Source of the DNA: Orientallactaga sibirica
Taxonomy: Eukaryota > Chordata > Mammalia > Rodentia > Dipodidae
Assembly: GCA_036365145.1 (NCBI GenBank)
Contig: JAEOAD010002231.1
Location: 1,612,001 to 1,676,000 of the forward strand
Direction of reading: 5' to 3'
DNA length: 64,000 nt
A program made the translations under genes and the position numbers. Below, piece by piece: positions 1 through 11,759 of this stretch (within the stretch, counting starts at the first letter, position 1; each line of letters begins with the position of its first letter). Under the pieces are notes generated by a model that saw only the letters and a program-made list of their open reading frames with translations, searched no databases and had not been told where the DNA came from.

Positions 1-3000
1 GTACACAACCTGCACTCCACAGCCGCCCCTAGTGTTGTACACAACCTGCACTCCTACAGCCGCCCCTAGTGTTGTACACAACCTGCACTCCCACAGCCGC
101 CCCTAGGGTTGTACACAACCTGCACTCCCACAGCCGCCCTAGTGTTGTACACAACCTGCACTCCCACAGCCGCCCCTAGTGTTGTACACAACCTGCACTC
201 CCACAGCCGCCCTAGTGTTGTACACAACCTGCACTCCCACAGCCGTCCTAGTGTTGTACACAACCTGCACAACCTGCACTCCCACAGCCGCCCTAGTGTT
301 GTACACAACCTGCACTCCTACAGCCGCCCCTAGTGTTGTACACAACCTGCACTCCCACAGCCGTCCTAGTGTTGTACACAACCTGCACTCCCACAGCCTG
401 CACTCCCACAGCCCTAGTGTTGCACACAACCTGCACTCCCACAGCCGTCCTAGTGTTGTACACAACCTGCACTCCCACAGCCGCCCTAGTGTTGTACACA
501 ACCTGCACTCCCACAGCCGCCCTAGTGTTGTACACAACCTGCACTCCCACAGCCGTCCTAGTGTTGTACACAGCCTGCACTCCTACAGCCCTGCCTAGTG
601 TTGTACACAACCTGCACTCCCACAGCCGCCCTAGTGTTGTACACAGCCTGCACTGCACTCCACACAGCAGTGTTGTACACAACCTGCCTCCCACAGTGTT
701 GTACACAACCTGCACTCCCACAGCCGTCCTAGTGTTGTACACAACCTGCACTCCCACAGCCGTCCTAGTGTTGTACACAACCTGCACTCCCACAGCCGTC
801 CTAGTGTTGTACACAACCTGCACTCCAACAGCCGTCCTAGTGTTGTACACAACCTGCACTCCCACAGTGTTGTACACAACCTGCCAGTCCTAGTGTTGTA
901 CACAACCTGCACTCCCACAGCCGTCCTAGTGTTGCACACAACCTGCACTCCCACAGCCGTCCTAGTGTTGTACACAACCTGCACTCCCACAGCCGTCCTA
1001 GTGTTGTACACAACCTGCACTCCCACAGCCGTCCTAGTGTTGTACACAACCTGCACTCCCACAGCCGTCCTAGTGTTGTACACAACCTGCACTCCCACAG
1101 CCGTCCTAGTGTTGTACACAACCTGCACTCCCACAGCCGTCCTAGTGTTGTACACAACCTGCACTCCCACAGCCGTCCTAGTGTTGTACACAACCTGCAC
1201 TCCTACAGCCGCACTCCCACAGTGCCCTAGTGTACACAACCTGCACTCCCACAGCCGTCCTAGTGTTGTACACAACCTGCACTCCCACAGCCGCCCTAGT
1301 GTTGTACACAACCTGCACTCCACACAACCAACCTGTTGTACACAAGTGTTGTACACACCTGCACTCCCACAGCCGCCCTAGTGTTGTACACAACACAACC
1401 TGCACTCCCACAGCCGTCCTAGTGTTGTACACAACCTGCACTCCCACAGCCGCCCTAGTGTTGTACACAACCTGCACTCCCACAGCCGTCCTAGTGTTGT
1501 GCACTCCCACAACCTGCTGCACCCACAGCCGCCCTAGTGTTGTACACAACCTGCACTCCACAGCCGTCCTAGTGTTGTACACAACCTGCACTCCCACAGC
1601 CGTCCTAGGGTTGTACACAACCTGCACTCCCACAGCCGTCCTAGGGTTGTACTCCAGCTGCACTCCTACAACCATCCTAGTGTTGTACACCAGCTGCACT
1701 CCTACAGCCATCCTAGTGTTGTACACCAGCTGCACTCCCACAGCCGTCCTAGTGATGTATAAAACCTGCACTCCCACAGCCGTCCTAGTGTTGTACACAA
1801 CCTGCACTCCCACAGCCGTCCTAGTGTTGTACACAACCTGCACTCCCACAGCCGTCCTAGTGTTGTACACAAGCTGCACTCCCACAGCCGTCCTAGTGTT
1901 GTACACAACCTGCACTCCTACAGCCGTCCTAGTGTTGTACACAACCTGCACTCCCACAGCCGTCCTAGGGTTGTACACAACCTGCACTCCCACACTCCCA
2001 CAGCCGCCCTAGTGTTGCACTCCCACACAACCTGCACCTGCACTCCCACAGCCGTCCTAGTGTTGTACACAACCTGCACTCCCACAGCCGTCCTAGTGTT
2101 GTACACAACCTGCACTCCCACAGCCGTCCTAGTGTTGTACACAACCTGCACTCCCACAGCCGTCCTAGTGTTGTACACAACCTGCACTCCCACAGCCCTA
2201 GTGTTGTACACAACCTGCACTCCCACAGCCGCCCCTAGTGTTGTACACAACCTGCACTCCCACAGCCGCCCTAGTGTTGTACACAACCTGCACTCCCACA
2301 GCCGCCCTAGTGTTGTACACACAACCTGCACTCCCACAGCCGCCCCTAGTGTTGTACACAACCTGCACTCCCACAGCCGCCCCTAGTGTTGTACACAACC
2401 TGCACTCCCACAGCCGTCCTAGTGTTGTACACAACCTGCACTCCCACAGCCGCCCCTAGTGTTGTACACAACCTGCACTCCCACAGCCTGCACTCCCACA
2501 GTGTTGTACACAACCTGCACTCCCACAGCCGCCCTAGTGTTGTACACAACCTGCACTCCCACAGCCGTCCTAGTGTTGTACACAACCTGCACTCCCACAA
2601 CCTGCACTCCCCCTAGTGTTGTACACAACCTGCACTCCCACAGCCGTCCTAGTGTTGCACACAACCTGCACAACCTGCCCACAGCCGCCCCAGTGTTGCA
2701 CACAACCTGCACTCCCACAGCCGCCCTAGTGTTGTACACAACCTGCACTCCCACAGCCGCCCTAGTGTTGTACACAACCTGCACTCCCACAGCCGCCCTA
2801 GTGTTGTACACAACCTGCACTCCCACAGCAGCCTAGTGTTGTACACAACCTGCACTCCCACAGCCGTCCTAGTGTTGTACACAACCTGCACTCCCACAGC
2901 CGTCCTAGTGTTGTACACACAACCTGCACTCCTAGTGTTGTACACAACCTGCACTCCCACAGCCGTCCTAGTGTTGTACACAACCTGCACTCTTACAGCC

Positions 3001-3848
3001 GCCCTAGTGTTGCACACAACCTGCACTCCCACAGCCGCCCTAGTGTTGTACACAACCTGCACTCCACAGCAGCCTAGTGTTGTACACAACCTGCACAGGG
3101 TTGTACACACAACCTGCACTCCCACAGCCGCCCTAGTGTTGCACACAACCTGCACTCCCACAGCCGTCCTAGTGTTGTACACAACCTGCACTCCCACAGC
3201 ACGCCCTAGGGTTGTACACAACCTGCACTCCCACAGCCGCCCTAGGGTTGCACACAACCTGCACTCCCACAGCCGCCCCTAGTGTTGTACACAACCTGCA
3301 CTCCCACAGCCGCCCTAGTGCACAACCTGCACTCCCACAGCCGTCCTAGTGTTGTACACAACCTGCACACAACCTGCACTGCACTCTTACAGCCGCCCTA
3401 GTGTTGTACACAACCTGCACTCCCACAGCCGTCCTAGTGTTGTACACAACCTGCACTCCCACAGCCGTCCTAGGGTTGTACACAACCTGCACTCCCACAG
3501 CACTAGTGTGTACACAACCTGCACTCCCACAGCCGCCCTAGTGTTGTGCACAACCTGCACTCCTACAACCTGCACCTAGTGTTGTACACAACCTGCACTC
3601 CCACAGCCGTCCTAGTGTTGTACACAACCTGCACTCCCCACAGTGTTGTACACAACCTGTACTCCCACAGCCATCCTAGTGTTGTACACAACCTGCACTC
3701 CCACAGCCGCCCTAGTGTTGTACACAACCTGCACTCCAGCACAGTGTTGTACACAACCTGCCCAGCCTTCCTAGTGTCGCACACAACCTGCACTCCCACA
3801 GCCGTCCTAGTGTTGTACACAACCTGCACTCCCACAGCCGTCCTAGTC
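1..3848. repeat. 36-bp minisatellite array (about 100 units)
   Basis: Tandem repeat with a 36-bp unit, roughly GTGTTGTACACAACCTGCAC followed by TCCCACAGCCGTCCTA. It starts before the window and ends sharply at about 3848, where non-repetitive DNA begins. Variants differ at the C/T and C-run in the last third of the unit (GCCGTCC, GCCGCCC, GCCGCCCC). Shorter units arise by internal deletions, for example TCCCACAG joined directly to TGTTG. Because 36 is divisible by 3 and the unit has stop-free frames on both strands, long spurious open frames appear (up to 271 codons at 1178-1993, minus). If HADH exon 2 lies further left, this array is inside HADH intron 1. I see no evidence that it is expressed. 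Confidence 0.97.
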
Positions 3849-4180
3849 AAGAGCTCAAGAAGCTCCCTTTCCCAAGAAAATCTTTCTTCCTCCACCGTAA
3901 CCTGTCTTCCTTCACCTCTTTCAGGTAAGCACTGACTCTTACTGCTGCATAGGCCAGGCTCTGGGATAGACTGGCTGGGCTGGGGTCCTGGGCTCCAGTT
4001 ACTTCTCTGCAATAAAGTTCTAAGTCCTTCAGGTGACAGGCTTCCATCACAGCATTCCATCATACATTTGTCTGGAGCTAAGATCAGAATTTGAAATTCT
4101 GTGTTTTTCTTGGCAGCCAAGCACAAGAGTGGAGTAGTTAAACAAGCTGGAGTAGAAAGCTTCTCAAACATTTAGGTAAA
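3849..4180. other. Unique sequence flanking the minisatellite
   Basis: Ordinary non-repetitive DNA abutting the minisatellite. A pyrimidine tract followed by CAGGTAAGC near 3920 resembles a splice signal, but there is no supporting exon. No gene recognised. Confidence 0.5.
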
Positions 4181-4187
4181 AAGGCAG

Positions 4188-4308
4188 AGGTTATCAGAAA
4201 ATGCTTTGTGTCAAATGATCAAAGGTTATCAGAAAATGCTTTCCATCAAACGATCAAGGTTTATCAGAAAAATGCTTTCCATCAAATGATAAAAAGTCAT
4301 AGAATAAA
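4188..4308. repeat. Three-copy short tandem repeat
   Basis: Three imperfect copies of a 35-37 bp unit, each containing TTATCAGAAAA, ATGCTTT and a TCAAA(T/C)GAT segment. Its sequence is unrelated to the 36-bp minisatellite about 350 bp to the left. Confidence 0.85.
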
Positions 4309-4743
4309 AAAAGAATCTTGGAGGTAAGTGCTTTTAACCCTTCCCAACACTTCTGTACTCCCAAAATCGACCAGAACTACCACTTAGGGTACCACATCAC
4401 TGTGTTTCCTCCTTCACTGACTACTGCCTGCTACTAACTCAACATTAGTCTTGTACCTGTTCCAGGTACAGAAATAACTAAGTGAACAAACTTCCTCCTC
4501 TCAGAAAGCTTTCCTTTCCCACCAGATCCTGATAACCTCTGGAGGGAAGCTCCTTATTCTCATCCTAATAATCAGCAAACCAAAATTCATCATGTGAACA
4601 GGATCTGAGATAGAATTACCAGCTTATGTGCTCTTGTCCTTTTTAAATAAATTTTCACTTGGTATCCGTTCTGCTTGGGCGGCAAGGCAATTGAACGCAG
4701 GCTGGCAGGTGTTGCAAGCAAACCCCTTTAATGGCTGGGCCAT

Positions 4744-5129
4744 TGTGGTAGTTTGAATATATATGGCCCCCAATATATTCAGTGTTTTATTAGTTTATAG
4801 TTTGCATCTGCAGTCACCTTGTTAGAGGCAATGTCACTGGGTGGTTCTTAAGGTGTGGTGGTGGGTTTGAGATTCCATTGTAAAGATATGCAAAGTGTGC
4901 CTAGCAGGAGTTCCTGAAGCGTGCTGTGTGACTCTTGGGCTGTAGTTTTGCTCTGTGTGCTGTGTGCCTGGTTGGCTTTGCTCTCTTGCCTGGTCCTGTG
5001 AAGACAGACCAGCTTCTTCTGCAATTATGGAACTTCCCCTGGATCTGTAAGCTTCAATAAATATCCCTTCCTCCATGACTGTGCCTGGTCTGGAAGTTCA
5101 TCTCAGTGAACCTGAAGCTGTCTGCTACA
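4744..5129 (+). mobile_element. Solo MaLR-type LTR (family 1)
   Basis: The LTR begins TGTGGTAGTTTGAATA and ends GCTACA. It is flanked on both sides by the 5-bp target-site duplication GCCAT (4739-4743 and 5130-5134), as expected for ERVL/MaLR elements. A polyadenylation signal AATAAA (in TTCAATAAATATC) lies in the 3' third. The same family occurs inverted at 28740-29127. No internal region is attached, so this is a solo LTR left by LTR-LTR recombination. Confidence 0.92.
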
Positions 5130-5247
5130 GCCATTTTCCCCGGTTCTCTGTGTTACCCTTCTAGGTATGGATGAGTCTGGGGCAACAGTCTGAAATGACA
5201 GCAAACTAAGGAAAGGTTGGATTTGTGCTCATAAGTTAAATGGAAGC

Positions 5248-7106
5248 TGTGGTCATTCAATTCAGGTGTCCCCCATAAACTTATGTGTTCTGAATGCTAG
5301 GTTCCCAGCTGGTAAGATTTGGGAATTAAAGCCTCCAGGAGGCAGTATATTTTTGGGGACAGGCTTATGGGCATTATAGCCAGCTTCCCCTTGCCAGTGT
5401 TTGACACATTCTCTTGCTGATGTTGGCCAGGAGGTAATGTCTACCCTCTGCTCATGCCATCGTTTTCCCCTGCCATCAGGGAACTTCCCTTTGAGTCTAT
5501 AAGCTAAAATAAACCTTTTTGTTTTTTTTTTTTTTTTCCCAAAAGCAGCTCTTGGTCAGGTGATTTCTGCCAGTAGTGCAAACCTCACTGCAACAGTAAA
5601 GTTGGTACTGAGAGTGGGGTTGTTTCTAGACACCTGACTGTGTGGCTTTGGCCTTTTGGAGCTGATTTTCAAGAGGAATGTGGAAGGATTTTAAACCTTG
5701 GCCTAAGAGACACCTTGCAGTGCTGTAAGTACAGCTTGATGGACTATTCTGTTCAGAGTTGAAAGACCTGAATGCAGTAAGAACTATGGACTATGAGGTT
5801 TGGCTTATGAGGGTGAGAAAGAGCTTTGCCTGAACCGGGCTAGAAGCAATTTGTGTCCTGAGAATTTGTTGCAATAGGGTTGCATTGTGTAGAAATGGAC
5901 TGGAAGAGCAGAAGGATATGGCACAGAAAAAAATGAAATCTTTGGGCCGAACTGCTGCCTCTTCAGTTGCAATTGTATGACAGATTACAACCACTGAGAT
6001 TGGGCCAGCTGACCTGCAGTGGGACAATAGAAAGAATGCAGACTCTTTGGAAGGGGCCTGGATGCTGAAGGAAGTATCCTGTTCTTCAAAGTCTGCTTTA
6101 TCTCCCCCAGATTAACAAACTGGCATGCCATCTTGAATTCTGTAGTTTAAGAAATGCAGGAAAGAGAGGGTCATTGAATTTGCAGCATGGTCTTATGTTT
6201 TGGAAATGGCCATGGGCAGTGTGAATCAGGTTTTCTGGATGCCTGCACGGAGACCTGATGGAGCTCTGAAGATGGACTGTGGGTTGCACTGGAAACCTAG
6301 TAGAAATGCCAGATCACAAGATGGCTGCTAAGGAGAGCTGCTGGCCCCAGATGAAGTTTTCCAGGACTGTCAGTAGCCTCACTGGAGGGACAGAATTGGA
6401 ACTCCAGAGACTTGTTGCTGATTAGAATTATTGGACTTGGAGATTTGTCACTGACTAGAGTTGTTGGACTTGGGGCTACAGAGTTTGATGTTTGTCCTAT
6501 TTAAATCTTGTATTGGTTGAATATTTCTTTGCTATGCCCAATGCCATCTTTTGCGTTGTGAGTGTTTATTCTGTGCCATTATGGGTTTGGGGGTGATTTT
6601 TTTTTTTTTTTTGTATTATGGCTCAGTTAAAATACCTTGGATTATGGGGATGTTTGAACATCATAAAGATTGATAAAAACTATGGGAACTTAAAGTTGGA
6701 CTGAATGCATTACATTTTCATGATGGATGGTTCAGTTTATGGGGGCCAGGGATGGAATGTGGTGGTTTGATTCAGGTGTCCCCCATAAACTTAGGTGTTC
6801 TGATTGCTAGGTTCCCAGCTGATAATAATTTGGAAATGAAAGCCTCCTGAGGCAGTGTATTGTTGGGATCAGGTTTATGGGGATTATAAGCAGCTTCCTT
6901 TGCCAGTGTTTGGCACACTCTCCTGCTGATACTGTCCATCTAATGTTGGCCAGGATGTAATGTCCACGCTCTGCTCATGCTGTCATTTTCCTTTCCCATG
7001 ATGCAGCGCCCCCCACCCCCCAGTCTGAAGGCCAAAATAAAAGTCTTTCCCATAAGCTGCTCTTGGTCGGGTGGTTTCTGCCAGCAATGTGAACCTGACT
7101 GCAACA
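5248..7106 (+). mobile_element. Complete MaLR-type LTR retrotransposon (LTR-internal-LTR)
   Basis: Two LTRs (5248-5595 and 6758-7106) bracket about 1.16 kb of internal DNA, and the whole element is flanked by the perfect 5-bp TSD GAAGC (5243-5247 and 7107-7111). The LTRs begin TGTGG and end CAACA and contain AATAAA. The internal region starts with TTGGTACTGAGAGTGGGG, which resembles a tRNA-Leu-type primer-binding site as used by ERVL relatives, and ends in a purine-rich GGGGGCCAGGGATGGAA just before the 3' LTR. No gag or pol reading frame is visible, so this is a non-autonomous MaLR (ORR1/MT-like) copy. Relatives lie at 16238, 48133 and 54455. Confidence 0.93.
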
Positions 7107-7109
7107 GAA

Positions 7110-7900
7110 GCTAAAAAATATTCCTTAACCTCCTCATCTGCAAAACTGAAGCAACAGGATTGTTGGGAAGAATAAACGAATTCATGCAAGACCAACACAC
7201 TATGCCAGCATATCAGTGTAGTATCTGCATTCAAGTCTGCCTAGTGCTGGACTCAGGTACAGCCCACTAAGGTAAACCATGCTGATCCTGGAGCAACATG
7301 GTTCCCAACTCAGCAGGCCACTCATGCCAGTCATACATACTCTTTTTGGAGGCTTACAACAATTCGAAAAAAAAAAAAAAACTTACAGATGAACTCTCAA
7401 CTTAGAAATAAGACAAAGAACTAAGACAAAGTTGAGTATATCATTAATGCACAAAACTCATGTGTGTAATTGTCTGTTTTATCATTTGCTACCACAAAAT
7501 ACAAACCTATTTATTTTAAGAAGTTGTTGCACAGCAGTGTCTGGGTATGGGAATGGATAAATACACAAATCACCTTCCCACAGAAACAGATTAACTCTGC
7601 AGGAGGGGTCAGGCATCCTAAGAGCAGTCTGCTTGCCCTCCTCCTTTCTAAATGAGTTAAAGACTCTCACCACATCTGGCTGCCTATCTTGAACATGACA
7701 ATCTCTAGAAGAATAAGCTAAGTAAATGTTTTTTTTTTATACTTCAGGTATTATTACAGCAACAGAAAACAGTCTAAGACAATGGCCTTCCAATAGCTGA
7801 AATCAATGCCTACTCCTTGTGTTCATTCTTTTATGAGGCTAGAGAAGAGGGAATAGGGTGAAGGAGAATGAGGTCAGGAAGACTGGTACAAAAGGTGCAA
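7110..7900. other. No gene seen
   Basis: AT-rich non-coding DNA with a short A-run near 7367-7381. Open frames here are short and lack coding character. Confidence 0.5.
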
Positions 7901-7906
7901 AATAAG

Positions 7907-8061
7907 AGGCTGGGCATGGTGGTGCACACCTTTAATCCCAGCACCCAGGAGGCAGAGGTAGGAAGGTCCCTGTGAGTTTGAGGCCACACTGAGACTACAT
8001 AGTGAATTCCAGGTCAGCCTGGACTAGAGTGAAACCCTACCTCAAAAAAAAAAAAAAGAAA
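7907..8061 (+). mobile_element. B1-type SINE
   Basis: 7SL-derived monomer with the landmark CTTTAATCCCAGCACC and an A-rich tail. The TSD is AAAGGTGCAAAATAAG / AAAAGTGTAAAATAAG. Confidence 0.93.
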
Positions 8062-8307
8062 AAAAGTGTAAAATAAGCATAGAAAGCCCCTAGCACTCAA
8101 GCTGACTAAAACCAACCACTGACACAGACACAGAGGCACTTGGAGTATCTACAGGTGACCTATGACTCATTATAATATGAAGACATACACTCATGGGCGG
8201 AGATTTAAGATGTCAATGAGACATTCTACGTATGAAGTTGTATATAGAAATACATGTAGAGCACCCATAAGAAAGTCCACACTATATAAATAACCCCCAA
8301 AAGCCCA

Positions 8308-8309
<2 letters not shown>

Positions 8310-8343
<34 letters not shown>

Positions 8344-8600
8344 ATGACAATAAAAGTCTCCATCCTTTGTACAGCTTGGCCATTTGAACCCTTTGCTTTG
8401 CTATGGCTCACTTGCTTTCTTGTGTCTTCTTTCTTAATAAATTCTCTTACTTTGCTTGCTGCTATCCATGGGTCTCTGTCCCAATCACTGTACCAGGACA
8501 AAAGAATCTGGAACCCCTCCAGAAATACCCACCAAACCCCAATATCTGCTGATAAAACATCTGTACAAAATGCACACTGCCAACTAGGATGGTGCTAGGT
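8310..8600 (+). mobile_element. Possible LTR 3' portion after a poly(T) run
   Basis: A 28-base T run is followed by sequence with an AATAAA signal (TTCTTAATAAATTCTC) and a downstream TTTGCTTGCTGC stretch, as in the R-U5 part of class I ERV LTRs. No ends or TSD could be defined, so the call is weak. Confidence 0.3.
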
Positions 8601-9771
8601 TTAGGAAAGGAGATGAGAGGAGGTTCGAGGGAGAGGCTGAGACGAATTACCTACCCTTCATGCAAGAGGGTAACTGAAGGTTATTAATGCCACAGACAGC
8701 ATGACATGGGTGTGGAGGAGTTTCAGCAGTACCCGTCAGGCATTGCAGGATGTCTCTTGAAGAAAAGAAGGAGGTAGGAGGGCCTGGCTGATATGTGACC
8801 TGCTTGTGCACCTGTACTCAGGTAGCCTCTGAAATGCCCAGCTCTTTGCATGAGCTAAGGGTGGTGTCAGATCTGTGAAGCAATAGCACCTGCGATCTAA
8901 CAGTTCTGAAACTGCACACTTCTTCTATGTCTGTCCCTCTCAGCCCTATGAACTGATTTTTCTTGACCATCTAAGCCTCTAAACACAGCTTCCCTTGAGG
9001 TTCTACTTTCAATACTCTGTTCTAGCTCTATGTCCCTTCCTTCTAAAATTTCAATCATTCCTAAAACTCTAACCATGCCTGAAACCAACACATTTTATCC
9101 TGTGCCACGTAAAGATCCTGACCCTAAAACCAACTTTCTGACCTATATTAATAGTCCCACCATTCTGCAGAGCATAATTTCTGGAAATACTTGTTCCTTA
9201 TGGCCATCTTTATGGCCCCCAAAATCTTACTCATTACTCAAAGTCAACTTCATATGCTAACCTCTCCATGAAGTCATTTACTCTGTTTTAAAACCTAAGA
9301 GCAACATTTTTACTGCTACTATTATATTACTTTATACAAAAGTAAGCTATTTCAAAAATACTTTTGTTTGTGTGCATGGTTGTGGATGTGCACACGTATG
9401 TATGTTATGTGGTGCATGCACATGTATGTGGCCCTGTGACACCGCCATAAGCCTGTGTTTGGTGGCCAGAGTGGAATGGTGAGTATCCTGCTCCATCACT
9501 CTTCCCTTCCCCCATTCTTATTTTAAGCTGGAGTCTTTTTACTGATCCTGGGACTTGCAGGGCTCCAGGGATTCTCAGGTCTCTGCTCCCTTGCAGGACT
9601 AGGGTTACTGGAGCACGTGACCACCTCCCGCTGTTTTCCTTGGGATCTGGAGATTTGAACCTGGCAATATCAGACGCCCTCAGGCCTCATGCTGCACACT
9701 TAAAAACATATCTACAACCCCAGAGTCAGCTATTTTATCTGTCTGCTTTTATATTTAAAATTCCTTAATAA
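8600..9771. other. No gene seen
   Basis: Non-coding DNA. A segment near 9520-9700 has faint similarity to old SINE sequence; otherwise nothing is recognised. Confidence 0.45.
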
Positions 9772-9958
9772 GGGTTAGAGAGATGGCTTAGTGGCTAAGG
9801 TGTTTGCCTGCAAAGCCAAAGAACCCAGGTTCAATTCTCCACGACCCACATAAGCCAGATTCACAAAGTGGCGCATGTGTCTGGAGTTCATTTGCAGTGA
9901 CTGGAAGCCCTGGAGCATCCATCTCTCTCTCTCTCTCTCTCTCAAAAAAAATAAATAA
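9772..9958 (+). mobile_element. tRNA-derived (B2-like) SINE, short subtype
   Basis: The head contains GAGATGGCTTAGTGGCTAAG (A box) and GGTTCAATTCTCC (B box), with a (CT)n stretch and an A-rich tail. It directly abuts a B1 element. Confidence 0.92.
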
Positions 9959-10132
9959 GCTGGGTGCAGTGGTGCATGCCTTTAATCCCAGCACTTGGGA
10001 AGCAGAGATAGGAGGATCACCGTGAGTTCAAGGCCACCTTGAGACTACATAGTGAATTCCATGTCTGCCTTGACTAGAATTGAACCCTTCCTCAAAAAAC
10101 AAACAATAAATAATTTTTTAAAATTAAAAAAA
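9959..10132 (+). mobile_element. B1-type SINE
   Basis: Begins GCTGGGTGCAGTGGTGCATG and inserted into the tail of the preceding SINE. Confidence 0.9.
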
Positions 10133-10146
10133 GTTCCATACAGAAA

Positions 10147-10605
10147 ATGTCTTGGTCTGGGGTAAATACCCATCAATTGCTAAGTCTCAAATGCTTTGGA
10201 GCAGAGAAACCTGAGCTGGTACTCTTCCCAGAGATGAAGCACTCTCTCTTCCTACTAGCTCGTGACTCCTTGTGCTTCCTCTGCCAGGCATGTTCCTTTT
10301 CACTGCTGTTTGGGGAACTCCAGCTCAGCCTCCCTCACCCAGCACAGAGGCTCTCTCCTAAAATGAAACTGCTCCCAGTCCCTAGCAAGGAATCACTTCT
10401 TTGTGCCTCTACTGACATACTGAAACAGCAGCTCTTTTACGGAAAGTATTGGAGGAAAAGAAATAGGGAGCAAAGTGCTAATCTGGTGGGCCATATTGGC
10501 TCCCAATGGCTACTCAGCTATGCAATACCAGGATTTGAACGTGAAAGATAAAAATGAACAGGTTATAAATTGTTTTTTGCATATAAACTTTAAAATTTGG
10601 TTATT
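10147..10605. other. No gene seen
   Basis: Unique-looking sequence with an open 134-codon plus-strand frame that matches nothing I recognise and has no splice or promoter context. Confidence 0.4.
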
Positions 10606-10810
10606 GGGGCTGAAGAGATGGCTCAGCAATTAAGGCACTTGCCTGAAAAGCCTAATGACCCTGGTTCAATTCCCCAGTACCCATATAAGCCCAATGTACA
10701 AGGTGGCACATGCATCTGGAATTCATTTGCAGTGGCTTGAATCTCTGGTACACCCATATTCATATTCTCTCTCGCTATCCTTGCAAATAAAAAAATTTTT
10801 AAAAAATTTT
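10606..10810 (+). mobile_element. tRNA-derived SINE, short subtype
   Basis: GAGATGGCTCAGCAATTAAG head, CT-rich stretch and A/T tail. The TSD is AAATTTGGTTATT / AAATTTGGTCATC. Confidence 0.9.
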
Positions 10811-11204
10811 AAATTTGGTCATCAACCACCATAATGTGGACAAATTCCAGATGTCAAAGATGAATAATAAATTAAAAACAGAAAAACTGATCAAAACCAA
10901 CTTGATTATGAAATATAGACAATACTGTGGGAACTGTTCAAAAGAGCTATTGCATCATGGGCTTCAGATTCTGCAGTTGCTGTCACTACAAAAGCCATTT
11001 TAAGGTGGTTCTGGCACACCCCTATCGGCAGAGTTTCCAGTAAATGTAAGGCATGCAGGCCTTTATATAAACTTTTTGCATGTGTGTGTGGTGTGCAAGT
11101 TCTGTGCATGTTTCTATGTGTGTGGATGCAAGTGCACATGTATGTGTGCACAGGTAGGCCAGAGGTAGACATTCAGGTGTCTTCCTCAACTGCTTCTCCA
11201 TCTT

Positions 11205-11425
11205 TTTAAAAAATATGTTATTTATTTATTTATGAGAGAGAGCATGAGAGTGAGAGACAGACAAACAGAGAATGGGCACACCAGGGCCTCCAGCCACTGC
11301 AAACGAACTCCAAACGCATGTGCCCCCCTTATACATCTGGCTTATATGGGTCCTGGGGAATAGAACCTGGGTCCTTTGGCTTTGCAAGCAAATGCCTTAA
11401 CCATTAAGCCATCTTCTCTAGCCTA
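11205..11425 (-). mobile_element. tRNA-derived SINE, short subtype
   Basis: Reverse orientation: T-rich tail, (GA)n, and a head ending CCATCTTCTCTAGCC. Confidence 0.9.
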
Positions 11426-11431
11426 CCATCT

Positions 11432-11556
11432 TATTTTTTGAAGGTCTCTCACTGAACCTGGAACTCATCTATTCTGCTAGTCCAACAAATTCCAGGGACT
11501 CTCCTGTCTCTGCCTCCCAGGACTTGTATTACAGGTGTGCACCACCACAGCCATCA
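11432..11556 (-). mobile_element. Old B1-related SINE fragment
   Basis: Contains CTGCCTCCCAGGACTTGTAT and TTACAGGTGTGCACCACCAC in B1 antisense order, but is diverged. Confidence 0.45.
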
Positions 11557-11639
11557 TTTCACATGCCTCTTCTTCCTTACTATAAGATCTGTTCCATTTG
11601 TCAGATCACATCTTAAGTGTCTTGAAGCTTTTCCTTGCA

Positions 11640-11715
11640 CTGGGAAAGTAGCTTCATAGAGAAGCCCATCCTCGGCATGTTGGAAGGTCCTAGATTCAAT
11701 CCCCAGCACCTTCCC
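11640..11715 (+). mobile_element. Possible ID-like SINE fragment
   Basis: CCTAGATTCAATCCCCAGCA preceded by a degenerate tRNA-like head. Short and diverged. Confidence 0.35.
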
Positions 11716-11759
11716 TTCCCCAAAAGTAAAATCAAACAAAAAAATTAAGCCTTAACATA

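Noticed and set aside
1178..1993. Long open frames (up to 271 codons) on both strands within 1-3848
   Set aside because: They are translations of the 36-bp tandem unit. No non-repeat coding sequence, splice signal or promoter accompanies them.
1..3848. CRISPR array
   Set aside because: The units are contiguous 36-bp minisatellite copies without unique spacers, in mammalian DNA.
3900..3930. Splice-acceptor-like tract next to the minisatellite as an exon boundary
   Set aside because: No coding continuation on either strand and no match to HADH exon 2.
9772..9958. tRNA genes (A and B boxes at many places)
   Set aside because: All are heads of tRNA-derived SINEs, followed by SINE bodies and A-rich tails, and cannot fold as intact tRNAs with acceptor stems.
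10147..10551. 134-codon open frame on the plus strand
   Set aside because: No recognisable homology and low-complexity hydrophobic/Ser composition; likely chance.
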